From assembly GCF_004115925.1 (NCBI RefSeq), contig NZ_SDDX01000011.1:1-64000 (forward strand): DNA of 64,000 nucleotides. The letters run 5' to 3'. The stretch is from Lelliottia nimipressuralis (GTDB lineage Bacteria > Pseudomonadota > Gammaproteobacteria > Enterobacterales > Enterobacteriaceae). A program made the translations under genes and the position numbers. Positions within the stretch are counted from its first letter, which is position 1; each line of letters begins with the position of its first letter. Positions 33,512 through 44,775 of the stretch are shown piece by piece. Under the pieces are notes generated by a model. It worked only from the letters and a program-made list of their open reading frames with translations. It did not search any database and was not told the DNA's origin.

Positions 33512-33910
33512 ATGGACGATCCACGTCACGCACAAGGGCCGGCTAAAAACGTCCTCGGCATCGGCCAGCGTATTTTGACGACGCTGGTGGGTATTGCCGA
33601 AACGCGAGTTCGACTGGCAGTGGTGGAGCTGGAAGAGGAGAAAGCGAATCTCTTCCAGATGCTGCTGATGCTGGGGCTCACCATGCTCTTCGCCGCATTT
33701 GGGCTGATGAGCCTGATGGTGTTAATCATCTGGGCGATCGATCCGCAGTATCGCCTCAACGCGATGATCGCCACAACGGTTGTGCTGTTGGTGGCCGCAC
33801 TGATTGGCGGGATCTGGACGATGCATAAAGCGCGCAGTTCTACGCTGCTGCGTCATACCCGTCAGGAGCTGGCCAACGATCGCGCACTGCTGGAGGATGA
33901 CAAGCCGTGA
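33512..33910 (+). CDS. yqjE: Phage holin-like membrane protein YqjE
   Basis: A 132-aa inner-membrane protein of the Actinobacterial phage holin superfamily-like (YqjE) type. An N-terminal amphipathic helix (ETRVRLAVVELEEEKANL) precedes two long membrane segments at about 45-75 and 83-105. The start at 33512 is two bases after the yqjD stop and its end overlaps the yqjK GTG, so all three are probably cotranslated. No experimental function is known. Confidence 0.93.
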   Translation: MDDPRHAQGPAKNVLGIGQRILTTLVGIAETRVRLAVVELEEEKANLFQMLLMLGLTMLFAAFGLMSLMVLIIWAIDPQYRLNAMIATTVVLLVAALIGGIWTMHKARSSTLLRHTRQELANDRALLEDDKP

Positions 33911-34206
33911 GTAGCACAACAGAGCGTCGCAAGCGCAAAGCGTATCTGCTAAGCCAGATCCAGCAGCAACGGCTGGATCTGACTGCCTGTCGTCGCGACT
34001 GGCTGGAAGTGACCCGTTCGTACGATCATGGCTGGAACACGTTGCTGAGCTTGCGCTCCTGGGTGCTGGTAGGCAGTAGCGTGATGGCCGTCTGGTCCGT
34101 TCGTCACCCCAGTATGCTGGTCCGCTGGGCCAGACGTGGCTTTGGCGCCTGGAGTGCATGGCGTCTGGTCAAATCAACGCTACGTCAGCAGCAGTTACGT
34201 TCCTGA
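33907..34206 (+). CDS. yqjK: YqjK family protein
   Basis: A 99-aa basic protein with an N-terminal helical region (residues 1-45, many Arg and Gln) and one probable membrane segment at about 48-66. The GTG start overlaps the yqjE stop (GTGA). The length matches E. coli YqjK. It is the last gene of yqjCDEK and is followed by a REP element. Function unknown. Confidence 0.9.
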   Translation: MSSTTERRKRKAYLLSQIQQQRLDLTACRRDWLEVTRSYDHGWNTLLSLRSWVLVGSSVMAVWSVRHPSMLVRWARRGFGAWSAWRLVKSTLRQQQLRS

Positions 34207-34222
34207 CACCACTGCTCTTTAT

Positions 34223-34250
34223 GCCGGGTGGCGATTCCGTCTTACCCGGC
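34223..34250. repeat. REP element after yqjK
   Basis: GCCGGGTGGCG and TTACCCGGC form the typical REP inverted repeat. It probably marks the 3' end of the yqjCDEK transcript. Confidence 0.8.
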
Positions 34251-34440
34251 TTCTATTTCCCCTCTTCCCTTCATTCGCAACTCTCACTCAATATCTTTGA
34301 AGAAGATTGACAGTTTTCCTTGCTAACAATTGTCATTCGTCACGTTTATTATCCTCTCCATCGACAGCAAGCACGCGGTATCTACCCGGATTTGCACACA
34401 AAAAATCGTCAGCCGCGTAAGTGGTTTTCTGGAGAGTAAA

Positions 34441-34833
34441 ATGAAAAAATTAGAAGATGTTGGTTTACTGGTTGCACGCATTCTGATGCCAATTCTGTTT
34501 ATCACTGCGGGCTGGGGCAAAATCACCGGTTATGCCGGTACGCAACAGTACATGGAAGCCATGGGCGTCCCAGGGTTCCTGTTGCCACTGACCATTCTGC
34601 TTGAGTTTGGCGGCGGGCTGGCGGTTCTGTTCGGCTTCCTGACGCGTACCACGGCGCTGTTCACCGCAGGCTTCACCCTGCTGACCGCGTTCATCTTCCA
34701 CAGCAACTTTGCGGAAGGCATGAACTCCCTGATGTTCATGAAAAACCTGACCATCGCAGGCGGTTTCCTGCTGCTGGCTATCACCGGTCCTGGCGCATTC
34801 AGCATCGACCGTGTTCTGAATAAGAAGTGGTAA
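34441..34833 (+). CDS. yqjF: DoxX family membrane protein YqjF
   Basis: A 130-aa four-helix membrane protein of the DoxX/quinol oxidase-like family, the same length as in E. coli. The hallmark RILMPILFITAGWGKITGY and LEFGGGLAVLFGFLTR segments are visible. The start at 34441 follows TGGAGAG. In E. coli its promoter is activated by YhaJ on exposure to nitroaromatic breakdown products, and yhaJ lies 2 kb downstream here. Confidence 0.94.
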   Translation: MKKLEDVGLLVARILMPILFITAGWGKITGYAGTQQYMEAMGVPGFLLPLTILLEFGGGLAVLFGFLTRTTALFTAGFTLLTAFIFHSNFAEGMNSLMFMKNLTIAGGFLLLAITGPGAFSIDRVLNKKW

Positions 34834-34850
34834 GCACGCTATACTCAATA

Positions 34851-34879
34851 AAAAAGCGAGGAGATATCTCCTCGCTTTT
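34851..34879. terminator. Terminator of yqjF
   Basis: AAAGCGAGGAG-ATAT-CTCCTCGCTTT is a near-perfect palindromic hairpin flanked by A on the left and T on the right, lying between yqjF and yqjG. It could act in both directions. Confidence 0.85.
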
Positions 34880-34913
34880 GCTATTTGAAGACGGAATAAA
34901 GACGGAGGAATCA

Positions 34914-35900
34914 ATGGGACAATTAGTCGACGGCGTCTGGCAGGATATCTGGTATGACACCAAATCCACTGGAGGACGCTTCAAGCGCTCTGTTTCGGCC
35001 TTCCGTAACTGGCTCACCGCCGATGGCGCCCCCGGCCCTAGCGGTGAAGGCGGCTTTGCGGCGGAGAAAGATCGCTATCATCTGTATGTTTCCCTCGCCT
35101 GTCCGTGGGCGCACAGAACGCTTATCGTGCGCAAACTCAAAGGACTGGACGCGTTAATTCCGGTTTCTGTGGTGAATCCACTGATGCTGGAAAACGGCTG
35201 GACCTTCGACAGGGATTTTCCGGCGGCCACCGGCGACGACCTTTACCACCACGATTTCCTCTACCAGCTCTATCTGCGCGCAGACCCGCACTACACCGGA
35301 CGCGTCACTGTCCCTGTTTTGTGGGATAAGAAAAACCAGACTATCGTCAGCAATGAATCCGCCGAGATCATTCGCATGTTTAATACAGCGTTTGATGCGC
35401 ACGGTGCGCGGGCAGGTGATTATTATCCGCCAGAGCTGCGCGATAAGATCGATGAACTGAACAGCTGGATCTACGACAACGTCAATAACGGCGTCTATAA
35501 GGCCGGTTTCGCGACCAGCCAGGAAGCCTACGACGAAGCGGTCAGCAAGGTGTTTGAATCCCTGGCGCGTCTGGAACAAATTCTCGGTCAGCATCGCTAT
35601 CTGACGGGCGACCGCCTGACAGAAGCCGACATTCGCCTGTGGACCACGCTGGTGCGTTTCGATCCGGTGTACGTCACCCACTTCAAATGCGACAAACACC
35701 GCATCAGCGACTATCTGAATCTGTATGGTTTTCTGCGGGACATTTACCAGATGGATGGCATCGCGGAAACCGTCGATTTTAACCACATCCGCACCCACTA
35801 CTATCGCAGCCACAAAACGATTAACCCGACGGGGATTATCTCCATCGGGCCGTGGCAGGATCTGGACGAACCGCACGGCCGCGATACACGTTTTCGCTAA
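34914..35900 (+). CDS. yqjG: Glutathionyl-hydroquinone reductase YqjG
   Basis: YqjG is a Xi-class glutathione transferase that uses glutathione to reduce glutathionyl-hydroquinones in the cytoplasm. The product is 328 aa from the ATG at 34914, four bases after GGAGG. The catalytic cysteine lies in the thioredoxin-fold motif SLACPWAHRT near residue 63, and the C-terminal helical domain includes TEADIRLWTTLVRFD. It has its own short promoter region and is followed by a strong terminator. Confidence 0.96.
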   Translation: MGQLVDGVWQDIWYDTKSTGGRFKRSVSAFRNWLTADGAPGPSGEGGFAAEKDRYHLYVSLACPWAHRTLIVRKLKGLDALIPVSVVNPLMLENGWTFDRDFPAATGDDLYHHDFLYQLYLRADPHYTGRVTVPVLWDKKNQTIVSNESAEIIRMFNTAFDAHGARAGDYYPPELRDKIDELNSWIYDNVNNGVYKAGFATSQEAYDEAVSKVFESLARLEQILGQHRYLTGDRLTEADIRLWTTLVRFDPVYVTHFKCDKHRISDYLNLYGFLRDIYQMDGIAETVDFNHIRTHYYRSHKTINPTGIISIGPWQDLDEPHGRDTRFR

Positions 35901-35905
35901 ATTTT

Positions 35906-35931
35906 AAGGGCATCCATGGATGCCCTTTTTT
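35906..35931 (+). terminator. Terminator of yqjG
   Basis: AAGGGCAT-CCATGG-ATGCCCTT followed by six T. Confidence 0.92.
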
Positions 35932-36005
35932 ATTTCACTATCTGCGACTATCCTTACCTCGATCGCTTAAAAAACAAGAGATTGTCTGAATATCGAGGCA
36001 TACAA

Positions 36006-36371
36006 ATGGACTGGTATCTAAAAGTACTGAGAAATTACGTTGGGTTTAGTGGTCGTGCTCGTCGCAAAGAGTACTGGATGTTCGTTCTAGTGAACTTCAT
36101 CCTCACCCTGGTGCTGGGTATCGTTGATAAAATTCTGGGGTGGGACCGCGCAGGTGGCGAAGGCATTCTCACCACAATCTACGCACTCCTGGTCTTTTTG
36201 CCGTCGCTGGCGGTACTGTTCCGCAGGCTACACGACACGGATCGTTCGGCGTGGTGGCTGCTGCTGATTTTGATCCCGATCGTTGGCTGGCTGATCATTC
36301 TGGCCTTTAACTGCCAGGCCGGTACAGCGGGCGAAAACCGCTTTGGGCCAGATCCAAAATTACAGCCGTGA
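36006..36371 (+). CDS. yhaH: DUF805 inner-membrane protein YhaH
   Basis: A 121-aa protein with three to four membrane segments and the DUF805 signature FSGRARRKEYW near residue 14, plus RRLHDTDRSAWW and NRFGPDP at the end. The start at 36006 lies eight bases after GAGG; an upstream frame from 35916 would start inside the yqjG terminator. In E. coli its paralogue YhaI is adjacent, but here only one copy is present. Function unknown. Confidence 0.93.
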   Translation: MDWYLKVLRNYVGFSGRARRKEYWMFVLVNFILTLVLGIVDKILGWDRAGGEGILTTIYALLVFLPSLAVLFRRLHDTDRSAWWLLLILIPIVGWLIILAFNCQAGTAGENRFGPDPKLQP

Positions 36372-36414
36372 GCATTGCCCGGTGACGCATCGCGATCCGG
36401 GCCTGCACGATTCA

Positions 36415-37314
36415 CTACTTATTATGCGCGAACAGTTTTGGGATTTCGCGTAAGCACCAGGACTTGGCCTCGCCCATGCTGTCACGGCGCCATGCCATGA
36501 TGATATCCACCTCGTTGGTGTATTCCGGGCTGACCACGCGCAAGCGCCCTTCGGCGATATCTTTTTCCACAAACGGATAAGGCATTGTCGCCACCCCGAG
36601 GCCCGCTAACAGCGCCTGGCGCTTGTCTTCCAGAGAGGTCACCGTTAGACGCGGCTGTTTATCCAGCAGCTGCACCGTGAGCACAGGGCGTTCACGTGCG
36701 GTATCCGCCACCGCCACGCCGCGATATTTCACACGCGTCACTTCGGATAGTGGCTCCGGCTCCTGATGAATCGGGTGATCCGGTGCAGCCACATACACGT
36801 TCATCACGCTGTAGAGTTTGCGGGAGTTTATTTCAGACGAGGAGCGAAAGTGCATATCGGGGGCGATCACAATGTCCGCCCTGCCCGTCTCCAGCCGCTC
36901 CCACGCGCCCGCCAGCACTTCGGTAATGACAGAGAGCTGCGTATTGGCTTTGGCGGCCAGGCGCTCGACCAGCGGGAACAGGGCCGATGTCGGCACCAGC
37001 GCCTCAGTGACCAGCGTCAGGTGCGTTTCCCAGCCGCGTGCCAGCGCTTCGGCGTCGGTGGTCAGTTTGTCGGCCGCCTCCAGCAGAACGCGTCCGCGCT
37101 CCAGCAGCATACGCCCGACATTGGTGAATTTTGTTCGGTGACCGGAGCGGTCGAAAAGCACTACATCCAGCTCTTCTTCCAGCTTTTGCATGGTGTAACT
37201 CAGGGCCGACGGAACCCGCCCCAGCTCGTCTGCCGCAGCGGCAAAGCTGCCACGCCGGTCTATCGCGTCCATGACGCGTAGCGCCTCAAGCGTCAATGCT
37301 CTCTCTTTTGCCAT
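36415..37314 (-). CDS. yhaJ: LysR-family transcriptional regulator YhaJ
   Basis: A 299-aa LysR-type activator. The N-terminal helix-turn-helix covers residues 8-66 (MDAIDRRGSFAAAADELGRVPSALSYTMQKLEEELDV), followed by a linker helix and a periplasmic-binding-protein-like effector domain. E. coli YhaJ responds to trihydroxytoluene-like products and activates yqjF, and affects virulence genes in EHEC. It is divergent from yhaK, leaving a 104-bp gap with both promoters. Confidence 0.94.
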   Translation of the reverse strand: MAKERALTLEALRVMDAIDRRGSFAAAADELGRVPSALSYTMQKLEEELDVVLFDRSGHRTKFTNVGRMLLERGRVLLEAADKLTTDAEALARGWETHLTLVTEALVPTSALFPLVERLAAKANTQLSVITEVLAGAWERLETGRADIVIAPDMHFRSSSEINSRKLYSVMNVYVAAPDHPIHQEPEPLSEVTRVKYRGVAVADTARERPVLTVQLLDKQPRLTVTSLEDKRQALLAGLGVATMPYPFVEKDIAEGRLRVVSPEYTNEVDIIMAWRRDSMGEAKSWCLREIPKLFAHNK

Positions 37315-37418
37315 CTCGTTCTCATTCAGGAAATTTGAACATACCGGGCAGAATATCTGGCTAACAATGAAGCGTCCATACCTTTACCATTGTTTTAGTG
37401 TAAAGAGAGGTCAGTTTT

Positions 37419-38120
37419 ATGATTACGACAAGAACAGCAAAACAGTGCGGACAAGCCGATTTTGGTTGGCTGCAGGCCCGCTACACCTTTTCCTTTGGAC
37501 ACTACTTTGACCCAAAACTGCTCGGTTACGCCTCACTGCGCGTGCTGAATCAGGAAGTTCTCGCACCGGGCGCTTCCTTCCAGCCACGCACGTACCCGAA
37601 AGTGGATATCCTGAATCTGATACTGGAAGGTGAAGCAGAATATCGCGATAGCGAGGGCAACCATGTCCAGGCGAAGGCGGGCGAAGCGTTGCTGATATCA
37701 ACGCAGCCAAGCATTAGCTACAGCGAACATAATCTCAGCAAAGACAAGACGCTGACGCGTATGCAACTGTGGCTGGACGCCTGTCCGGAGCGGGAAAATC
37801 CGCTGGTGCAAAAGCTCAACCTGAGCGGCGACAAGCAGCAGCTGATTGCGTCCCCGGATGGCAGTCAGGGCAGTCTGCAACTGCGCCAGCAGGTGTGGCT
37901 GCACCATATCGAGCTGAAAAAAGGTGAACAGGCGAGCTTCCAGCTCCACGGGCCGCGTGCCTACCTGCAATCCATCCACGGCACGGTGCATGCTCTGACG
38001 CACACGGAAGAGAAAGAAGCGCTCACCTGCGGCGATGGCGCGTTTATCCGCGATGAAACGAACATCACGCTGGTCGCCGACACTCCCCTGCGCGCGCTGC
38101 TGATTGATTTGCCGGTGTGA
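37419..38120 (+). CDS. yhaK: Pirin-like bicupin YhaK
   Basis: A 233-aa cytoplasmic bicupin of the pirin family. The first cupin contains HYFDPKLLGYASLRVLN and the RTYPKVDILNLILEGEAEY metal-site region; the second is degenerate. E. coli YhaK is described as redox sensitive and lacks the usual pirin metal ligands. AGAGAGG precedes the ATG. In K-12 yhaL, cyuA and cyuP (yhaM, yhaO), tdcG and tdcF follow; here a Spy-like gene comes instead. Confidence 0.93.
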   Translation: MITTRTAKQCGQADFGWLQARYTFSFGHYFDPKLLGYASLRVLNQEVLAPGASFQPRTYPKVDILNLILEGEAEYRDSEGNHVQAKAGEALLISTQPSISYSEHNLSKDKTLTRMQLWLDACPERENPLVQKLNLSGDKQQLIASPDGSQGSLQLRQQVWLHHIELKKGEQASFQLHGPRAYLQSIHGTVHALTHTEEKEALTCGDGAFIRDETNITLVADTPLRALLIDLPV

Positions 38121-38233
38121 TATTGGTTATTTCTTTTGCGTTATCCTGGTGAATTAATACGCTCTTTTAATCAGTCCAAAAGAATAAACCATCACCTTTC
38201 TCATAAACGCCCGCGACAAACGCGGGCATCGAA

Positions 38234-38644
38234 TTATTCGCTCAGCGCGTTCGCCATATCCGTTTTGATCTGCTTACGCTGTTCCGGCGTGAGCACCTGG
38301 CTGACATCGAAGTAGTATTTCACGCGGTAATAACGCGCCTGCTCTTCCACCTTGCTGAAGGCCGCGAGCTGGTTTTTCACCACGCTTTCATCCCATTTTC
38401 CTGCCTGGAACATATCCACCAGCGCGCCATCTTTTACGCCGGTCATCGGGATTTTGCTGACGTTATCTTCCAGTTTCTGATGCAGATCTTCAATTTTCTT
38501 CACCTGATCGTTGCTGAGCTTAAGATGCTGAACAAGGGGATCTTGTGAGGGGGACGGTGCGGCTTCAACGTTTGCCGCCTGCGCTGCAAAACTACCACCC
38601 GCCAGTGAAAGCGCGAGCAGAGCGATACGGGTCATTTTCATCAT
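38234..38644 (-). CDS. Spy/CpxP-like periplasmic protein
   Basis: A 136-aa exported protein with a signal peptide (residues 1-23, ending AAQA before ANVEA) and a helical body ending in VLTPEQRKQIKTDM, the LTxxQ signature of the Spy/CpxP family. Members are ATP-independent chaperones or metal/stress sensors of the periplasm. AAGGACAG precedes the ATG. It stands alone, where K-12 has yhaL to tdcF, so it is either an insertion or a remnant of a different arrangement. Whether it is stress induced cannot be read from its promoter. Confidence 0.8.
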   Translation of the reverse strand: MMKMTRIALLALSLAGGSFAAQAANVEAAPSPSQDPLVQHLKLSNDQVKKIEDLHQKLEDNVSKIPMTGVKDGALVDMFQAGKWDESVVKNQLAAFSKVEEQARYYRVKYYFDVSQVLTPEQRKQIKTDMANALSE

Positions 38645-38749
38645 CTTACTGTCCTTAAATTGGGAGAGGGAAAAGCAGGTGCATTGTTTTTCAAGACCGG
38701 ATGAAGATGTGTGATCAATTATATAAACAAATTTGTATGTGCAGCGGGC

Positions 38750-38778
38750 AAAAAAAAGCCCCCTTCAGCGAAGGGGGC
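38750..38778 (-). terminator. Terminator of the tdc operon
   Basis: GCCCCCTTC-GCT-GAAGGGGGC followed on the minus strand by eight T. Its place just past tdcE shows that the operon ends here, with no tdcF or tdcG. Confidence 0.93.
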
Positions 38779-38796
38779 GTGGTCAGTGGTGTTGGC

Positions 38797-41091
38797 TTAA
38801 ATGGCCTGGGTAAAGGTTCGTGAAATAACGTCCTGCTGCTGCTCGCGCGTCAGAGCGTTAAAGCGCACCGCATAGCCCGAAACGCGGATCGTCAGATTCG
38901 GATAATTCTCCGGGTGTTCAATGGCATCCATCAGCATTTCCCGGTTCATGACGTTGACGTTCAGATGCTGCCCGCCTTCGATTGCCGCCTCGTGGTGGAA
39001 ATACCCGTCCAGCAGGCCGACAAGGTTGGTTTTACGTACCCCTTCGTCTTTGCCCAGCGCCTGCGGCACAATCGAGAAGGTGTAAGAGATCCCGTCCTTG
39101 GCGTAGGTGAACGGCAATTTCGCAACAGACGTTAACGACGCTACCGCCCCTTTGCGATCGCGTCCGTGCATCGGGTTCGCGCCCGGCGCAAACGGTGTGC
39201 CGCCGCGACGCCCGTCCGGGGTGTTACCCGTTTTCTGGCCGTACACCACGTTTGAGGTAATGGTCAGAATCGACTGGGTCGGCACGGCGTTGCGGTAGGT
39301 TGGCAGCGCCTGGATTTTCTTCATAAAACGCTCAACCAAATCGCAGGCGATGCTGTCCACACGATCGTCGTTGTTACCGTACTGCGGATACTCCCCTTCA
39401 ATCACGAAGTCGACGGCCAGGCCCGTATGGTCGCGCACCGGTTTCACCGTCGCGTACTTGATCGCCGCCAGGGAATCCGCTGCCACCGACAGGCCCGCGA
39501 TCCCGCAGGCCATCGTACGATGCACGTCGCGGTCGTGCAGGGCCATCAGGGAAGCTTCATAGCTGTATTTGTCGTGCATAAAGTGGATAAGGTTCAGGGC
39601 GCTGATGTACTGCACCGCCAGCCAGTCCATAAAGTGGTCAAGGCTCGCCATCACGGTGTCGTAATCCAGCACGTCATCCAGCAGCGGCTCGGTTTTAGGT
39701 CCGACCTGGATTTTCAGTTTCTCATCCACCCCGCCGTTGATTGCATACAGCAGCGTTTTGGCGAGGTTGGCACGCGCACCAAAGAACTGCATCTGCTTAC
39801 CAATCACCATCGGGCTGACGCAACAGGCAATGGCGTAGTCATCACTGTCGAAATCGGCGCGCATCAGATCGTCGTTTTCGTACTGCAACGAGGAGGTGGC
39901 GATCGACATCTGCGCGGCATATTTTTTGAAGGCAATCGGCAGCTGTTCTGACCACAGAATTGTCAGGTTTGGCTCCGGAGCAGGCCCCATGGTATTGAGC
40001 GTGTGCAGATAGCGGAACGAGGATTTGCTGACCAGCGTACGCCCATCCAGCCCCATCCCGCCGATCACTTCCGTGGCCCAGATCGGATCGCCCGAGAAGA
40101 GGGTGTCGAATTCCGGGGTACGCAGGAAGCGCACCATGCGGATCTTCATGATGAAATGGTCGATCAGCTCCTGAGCCTGTTGCTCATTCAGGCGCCCGGC
40201 CTTCATGTCACGTTCGATATAGATATCAAGGAAGGTCGCAGTGCGGCCCAGGGACATCGCCCCGCCGTTCTGCGATTTTACCGCCGCCAGATAGGCAAAG
40301 TAGAGCCACTGCACCGCTTCCTGAGCGTTCATGGCTGGACGTGAGATATCACACCCGTACTTCGCCGCCATCTCCTGGATTTGCAGCAGTGCGCGGCGGT
40401 GCTCAGACAACTCCTCGCGCAGGCGAATGGTCGCCTCCAGCCCTTCACCGCGCTCCATTTTCGGCTGCAGATCGGCAAACTGCAGTTCACGTTCGCGCAC
40501 CAGATAGCTGATGCCGTACAGCGCCACGCGGCGATAGTCGCCAATAATACGTCCGCGCCCGTATCCATCCGGCAGACCGGTGAGCACGCCGGATTTACGG
40601 CAACGCATCATCTCCGGCGAATAGACGTCGAACACGCCCTGGTTATGGGTTTTACGCAGATGGGTGAACAGATACTCGAACTGCGGGTCCATCTCGCGTC
40701 CGTAGGCTTCAAACGAGCTGCGGATCATGTTGATCCCGCCATACGGATGCAGGGCGCGTTTCAGCGGACGATCCGTTTGCAGGCCGACGATCGTTTCCAG
40801 CTCTTTCTCAATATAGCCCGGCCCGTGAGCGGTAATGGTGGTCGCGACGTTGGTGTCGAAATCAACGGGAGCGTGGGTGGCGTTCTCCTGACGAATCCCC
40901 TCCATTACCTTCTGCCACAGCGCTGTGGTGGCTGGCGTGGCAGGCGCTAAAAAGTGCTCATCGCCCTCGTACGGGGTGTAGTTTTGCTGGATGAAATCCC
41001 GCACATTAATGCTTTCCTGCCAGTCATTTCCGCAAAAGCCGGCCCACGCGTCGCTGTAGGGAGCGACACGAATATCGATATTTACCTTCAT
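38797..41091 (-). CDS. tdcE: 2-ketobutyrate formate-lyase / pyruvate formate-lyase TdcE
   Basis: TdcE is a glycyl-radical enzyme that cleaves 2-ketobutyrate (or pyruvate) with CoA to propionyl-CoA (or acetyl-CoA) and formate under anaerobiosis. It is 764 aa, equal to E. coli TdcE. The adjacent catalytic cysteines lie in [11 protein letters not shown], and the radical glycine in RVSGYAVRF at residue 739. It needs the PflA activase encoded elsewhere. It starts 15 bp after the tdcD stop and is the last gene of this operon. Confidence 0.97.
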   Translation of the reverse strand: MKVNIDIRVAPYSDAWAGFCGNDWQESINVRDFIQQNYTPYEGDEHFLAPATPATTALWQKVMEGIRQENATHAPVDFDTNVATTITAHGPGYIEKELETIVGLQTDRPLKRALHPYGGINMIRSSFEAYGREMDPQFEYLFTHLRKTHNQGVFDVYSPEMMRCRKSGVLTGLPDGYGRGRIIGDYRRVALYGISYLVRERELQFADLQPKMERGEGLEATIRLREELSEHRRALLQIQEMAAKYGCDISRPAMNAQEAVQWLYFAYLAAVKSQNGGAMSLGRTATFLDIYIERDMKAGRLNEQQAQELIDHFIMKIRMVRFLRTPEFDTLFSGDPIWATEVIGGMGLDGRTLVSKSSFRYLHTLNTMGPAPEPNLTILWSEQLPIAFKKYAAQMSIATSSLQYENDDLMRADFDSDDYAIACCVSPMVIGKQMQFFGARANLAKTLLYAINGGVDEKLKIQVGPKTEPLLDDVLDYDTVMASLDHFMDWLAVQYISALNLIHFMHDKYSYEASLMALHDRDVHRTMACGIAGLSVAADSLAAIKYATVKPVRDHTGLAVDFVIEGEYPQYGNNDDRVDSIACDLVERFMKKIQALPTYRNAVPTQSILTITSNVVYGQKTGNTPDGRRGGTPFAPGANPMHGRDRKGAVASLTSVAKLPFTYAKDGISYTFSIVPQALGKDEGVRKTNLVGLLDGYFHHEAAIEGGQHLNVNVMNREMLMDAIEHPENYPNLTIRVSGYAVRFNALTREQQQDVISRTFTQAI

Positions 41092-41106
41092 GAGTTTCTC
41101 TCTGTG

Positions 41107-42315
41107 TCAGGCGATTTCCGCAGCCAGACGGACCTTTCCAAGACGGAGGGCATCCAGTGCGATCATTTTTTCTTCGTTGGTTGGGATCACGGCGCACGGC
41201 ACGCGGGAGGTGTCGGCGGAGATGATGCGTTCACCCTCGCTACCAGGCAGGGCATTTTGCTGCTCATCCAGATCGATACCGAAAACCTTCAGGCGATCGG
41301 CCACCAGCTGGCGTATCAGTCTGGAGTTTTCACCAATTCCTCCCGTAAAGACCACGCCGTCCAGACGGTGCAGGGAGGCGGCGTGACCGGCGATATGGCG
41401 AGCGATGCGATGAACAAAAGTCTCAATCGCGAGGCGGGCGCGCTCGTGACCCTCGTGCCAGGCTTTTTCCAGCGTGCGTAAATCAGACGAGAGGCCGGAA
41501 AGCCCCAGCAATCCTGACTCTTTATTCACCACGCGCTCAAGATCCTCCAGCGTTTGCCCGGTTTGCTGTGCAATCCATGCCATCGCGCCAAAATCGACGT
41601 CGCCGCAGCGCGTCCCCATCACCAGCCCTTCCAGCGGCGTCATGCCCATGGAGGTATCCACGCTGCGCCCGTTACGGACCGCGCAAATCGACGCCCCGTT
41701 GCCCAGGTGTGCAATCACCAGTCCGCTATCGGCTTCGGCAATATTCAGCAGCGAATACGCCTGTTGCGAAACATAGCGATGCGATGTGCCGTGGAACCCG
41801 TAGCGGCGCACGCCCAGCTCTTCGAAGAAGCGATACGGCAGGCCGTAAAGATAGGCCTGAGGCGCGAGCGTCTGGTGGAAGCTGGTATCAAACACCGCGA
41901 CCTGCTGCACGCCGGGGAACAGCTGCTGAGCCGCTTCCACACCGCTGAGATTGGCGTAGTTGTGCAGCGGGGCCAGAGGCGAAACCTGACGAATCTGATC
42001 GATGACCTTATCGGTGATCAGGGTGGACTCGCTGAACAGGCTGCCACCGTGAGCGATGCGGTGGCCAATTAAGGCCACGCTGCTCATCAAATCGCGCTTT
42101 TCCAGCTCCAGGGCGATGGCAGCCAGCGCCCCTTCGTAGTCCTTGCGAGCCAGGGTGACTGGCTCGCTCCCGTTCACGGATATAAAGGCACTTTCAGTGT
42201 TCACGCCATCTGCAATGCCGGTCATCAGCGCGTCACAGCTCGCTGCGTCCAGCACCGAAAACTTCACAGATGACGATCCACAGTTAATGACCAATACAAC
42301 CGGAAATTCATTCAT
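41107..42315 (-). CDS. tdcD: Propionate kinase TdcD
   Basis: TdcD converts propionyl phosphate and ADP to propionate and ATP, conserving energy from threonine breakdown. It is a 402-aa acetokinase-family enzyme with N-terminal [15 protein letters not shown], the central [13 protein letters not shown] and C-terminal [14 protein letters not shown] motifs. It lies between tdcC and tdcE in the expected order. Confidence 0.97.
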   Translation of the reverse strand: MNEFPVVLVINCGSSSVKFSVLDAASCDALMTGIADGVNTESAFISVNGSEPVTLARKDYEGALAAIALELEKRDLMSSVALIGHRIAHGGSLFSESTLITDKVIDQIRQVSPLAPLHNYANLSGVEAAQQLFPGVQQVAVFDTSFHQTLAPQAYLYGLPYRFFEELGVRRYGFHGTSHRYVSQQAYSLLNIAEADSGLVIAHLGNGASICAVRNGRSVDTSMGMTPLEGLVMGTRCGDVDFGAMAWIAQQTGQTLEDLERVVNKESGLLGLSGLSSDLRTLEKAWHEGHERARLAIETFVHRIARHIAGHAASLHRLDGVVFTGGIGENSRLIRQLVADRLKVFGIDLDEQQNALPGSEGERIISADTSRVPCAVIPTNEEKMIALDALRLGKVRLAAEIA

Positions 42316-42345
42316 GTCTTCACTCCGCTCATCCTGAGCTTTGAA

Positions 42346-43679
<1,334 letters not shown>

Positions 43680-43689
43680 TTATCCTTAT

Positions 43690-44679
43690 TTATGCATCAA
43701 CGAGGCCGGTAATTTGGGAAACGCGGGAAAGGTCGATATTGCCGCCGGAAATAATACTAACCGTTTTGCGCCCCTGAATATAATGATCCAGTTTTCCGCT
43801 TAATAATGCAGCCGTTGCCAGCGCGCCAGCCCCTTCTGTCACCACTTTATTTCGTTGGATCAGCGCGACCATGCTGTTACGAATATCGTCTTCGCTTACC
43901 AACACGATGTCGTCGACTAATTCACGAACAATTTCGAAGGTTAAATTACCTGGACGAGAAACATCGCAGCCGTCGGCTAATGTGCCGGTGGTACGGTGAT
44001 TCATAATTTCCCCGGCGTAGTAAGACGCCGCCATACCGTGCACGTTTTCAGACTGCACGCCGATAATATTAATGGTCGGATTGATGGATTTAATGGCCGT
44101 GGCGATCCCGGCGATTAATCCGCCGCCGCCGATAGGGACAATCACGTTATCGACATCATATAAGTCTTCGAGAATTTCAAGACCAATGGTGCCCTGTCCG
44201 GCAATGACTTTTACGTCGTCATACGGCGGAATAAAGATGCGCCCTTCCTGCTCGACGATTTCGCTGACTTTGGCGATGGTGTCGTTAAAATTCTCACCGT
44301 GCAGTACCACTTCAGCGGAGTAATCACGCGTGGCGGCCACTTTCGATTTTGGCGCGCCCATCGGCATGACAACTTTGCCGTCAATACCGAGCATGGCGCA
44401 GGAGAGCGACACACCCTGAGCATGGTTACCGGCGGAACACGCCACCACACCTTTGCGACGTTCTGCTTCGGTTAAGGAGCTTAATTTGTTAAAAGCACCG
44501 CGAATTTTAAACGAACCGGTGCGCTGCATATTTTCAAACTTCAGGAAAATTTCGCCTTTGCAGCGCTCGCTTAGATAATTAGAACGCGGCATGCCGGTTT
44601 TATAAATTTTACCAGCCAGTCGTTTGCGGGCATCTTGTATTTCTTCAATCGTTACCGGAAGATCGTAAGTAATGTGCAT
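43690..44679 (-). CDS. tdcB: Catabolic threonine dehydratase TdcB
   Basis: TdcB is a PLP enzyme that deaminates L-threonine to 2-ketobutyrate (and serine to pyruvate) during anaerobic growth, activated by AMP. The 329-aa length equals that of E. coli, with the start at 44679 after AAGAGGA; a longer frame adds eight residues. The PLP lysine lies in [10 protein letters not shown] near residue 58, and the phosphate-binding glycine loop is [11 protein letters not shown]. First enzyme of the operon after tdcA. Confidence 0.97.
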   Translation of the reverse strand: MHITYDLPVTIEEIQDARKRLAGKIYKTGMPRSNYLSERCKGEIFLKFENMQRTGSFKIRGAFNKLSSLTEAERRKGVVACSAGNHAQGVSLSCAMLGIDGKVVMPMGAPKSKVAATRDYSAEVVLHGENFNDTIAKVSEIVEQEGRIFIPPYDDVKVIAGQGTIGLEILEDLYDVDNVIVPIGGGGLIAGIATAIKSINPTINIIGVQSENVHGMAASYYAGEIMNHRTTGTLADGCDVSRPGNLTFEIVRELVDDIVLVSEDDIRNSMVALIQRNKVVTEGAGALATAALLSGKLDHYIQGRKTVSIISGGNIDLSRVSQITGLVDA

Positions 44680-44775
44680 ATAATCCTCTTTATAATAATT
44701 CATATTCTGTAAGCAAAGTCTGGGTGTCAGCGAGGGAATTCCCTCACCGGGTGTTTTAAAATGGTACGTCTCAAT

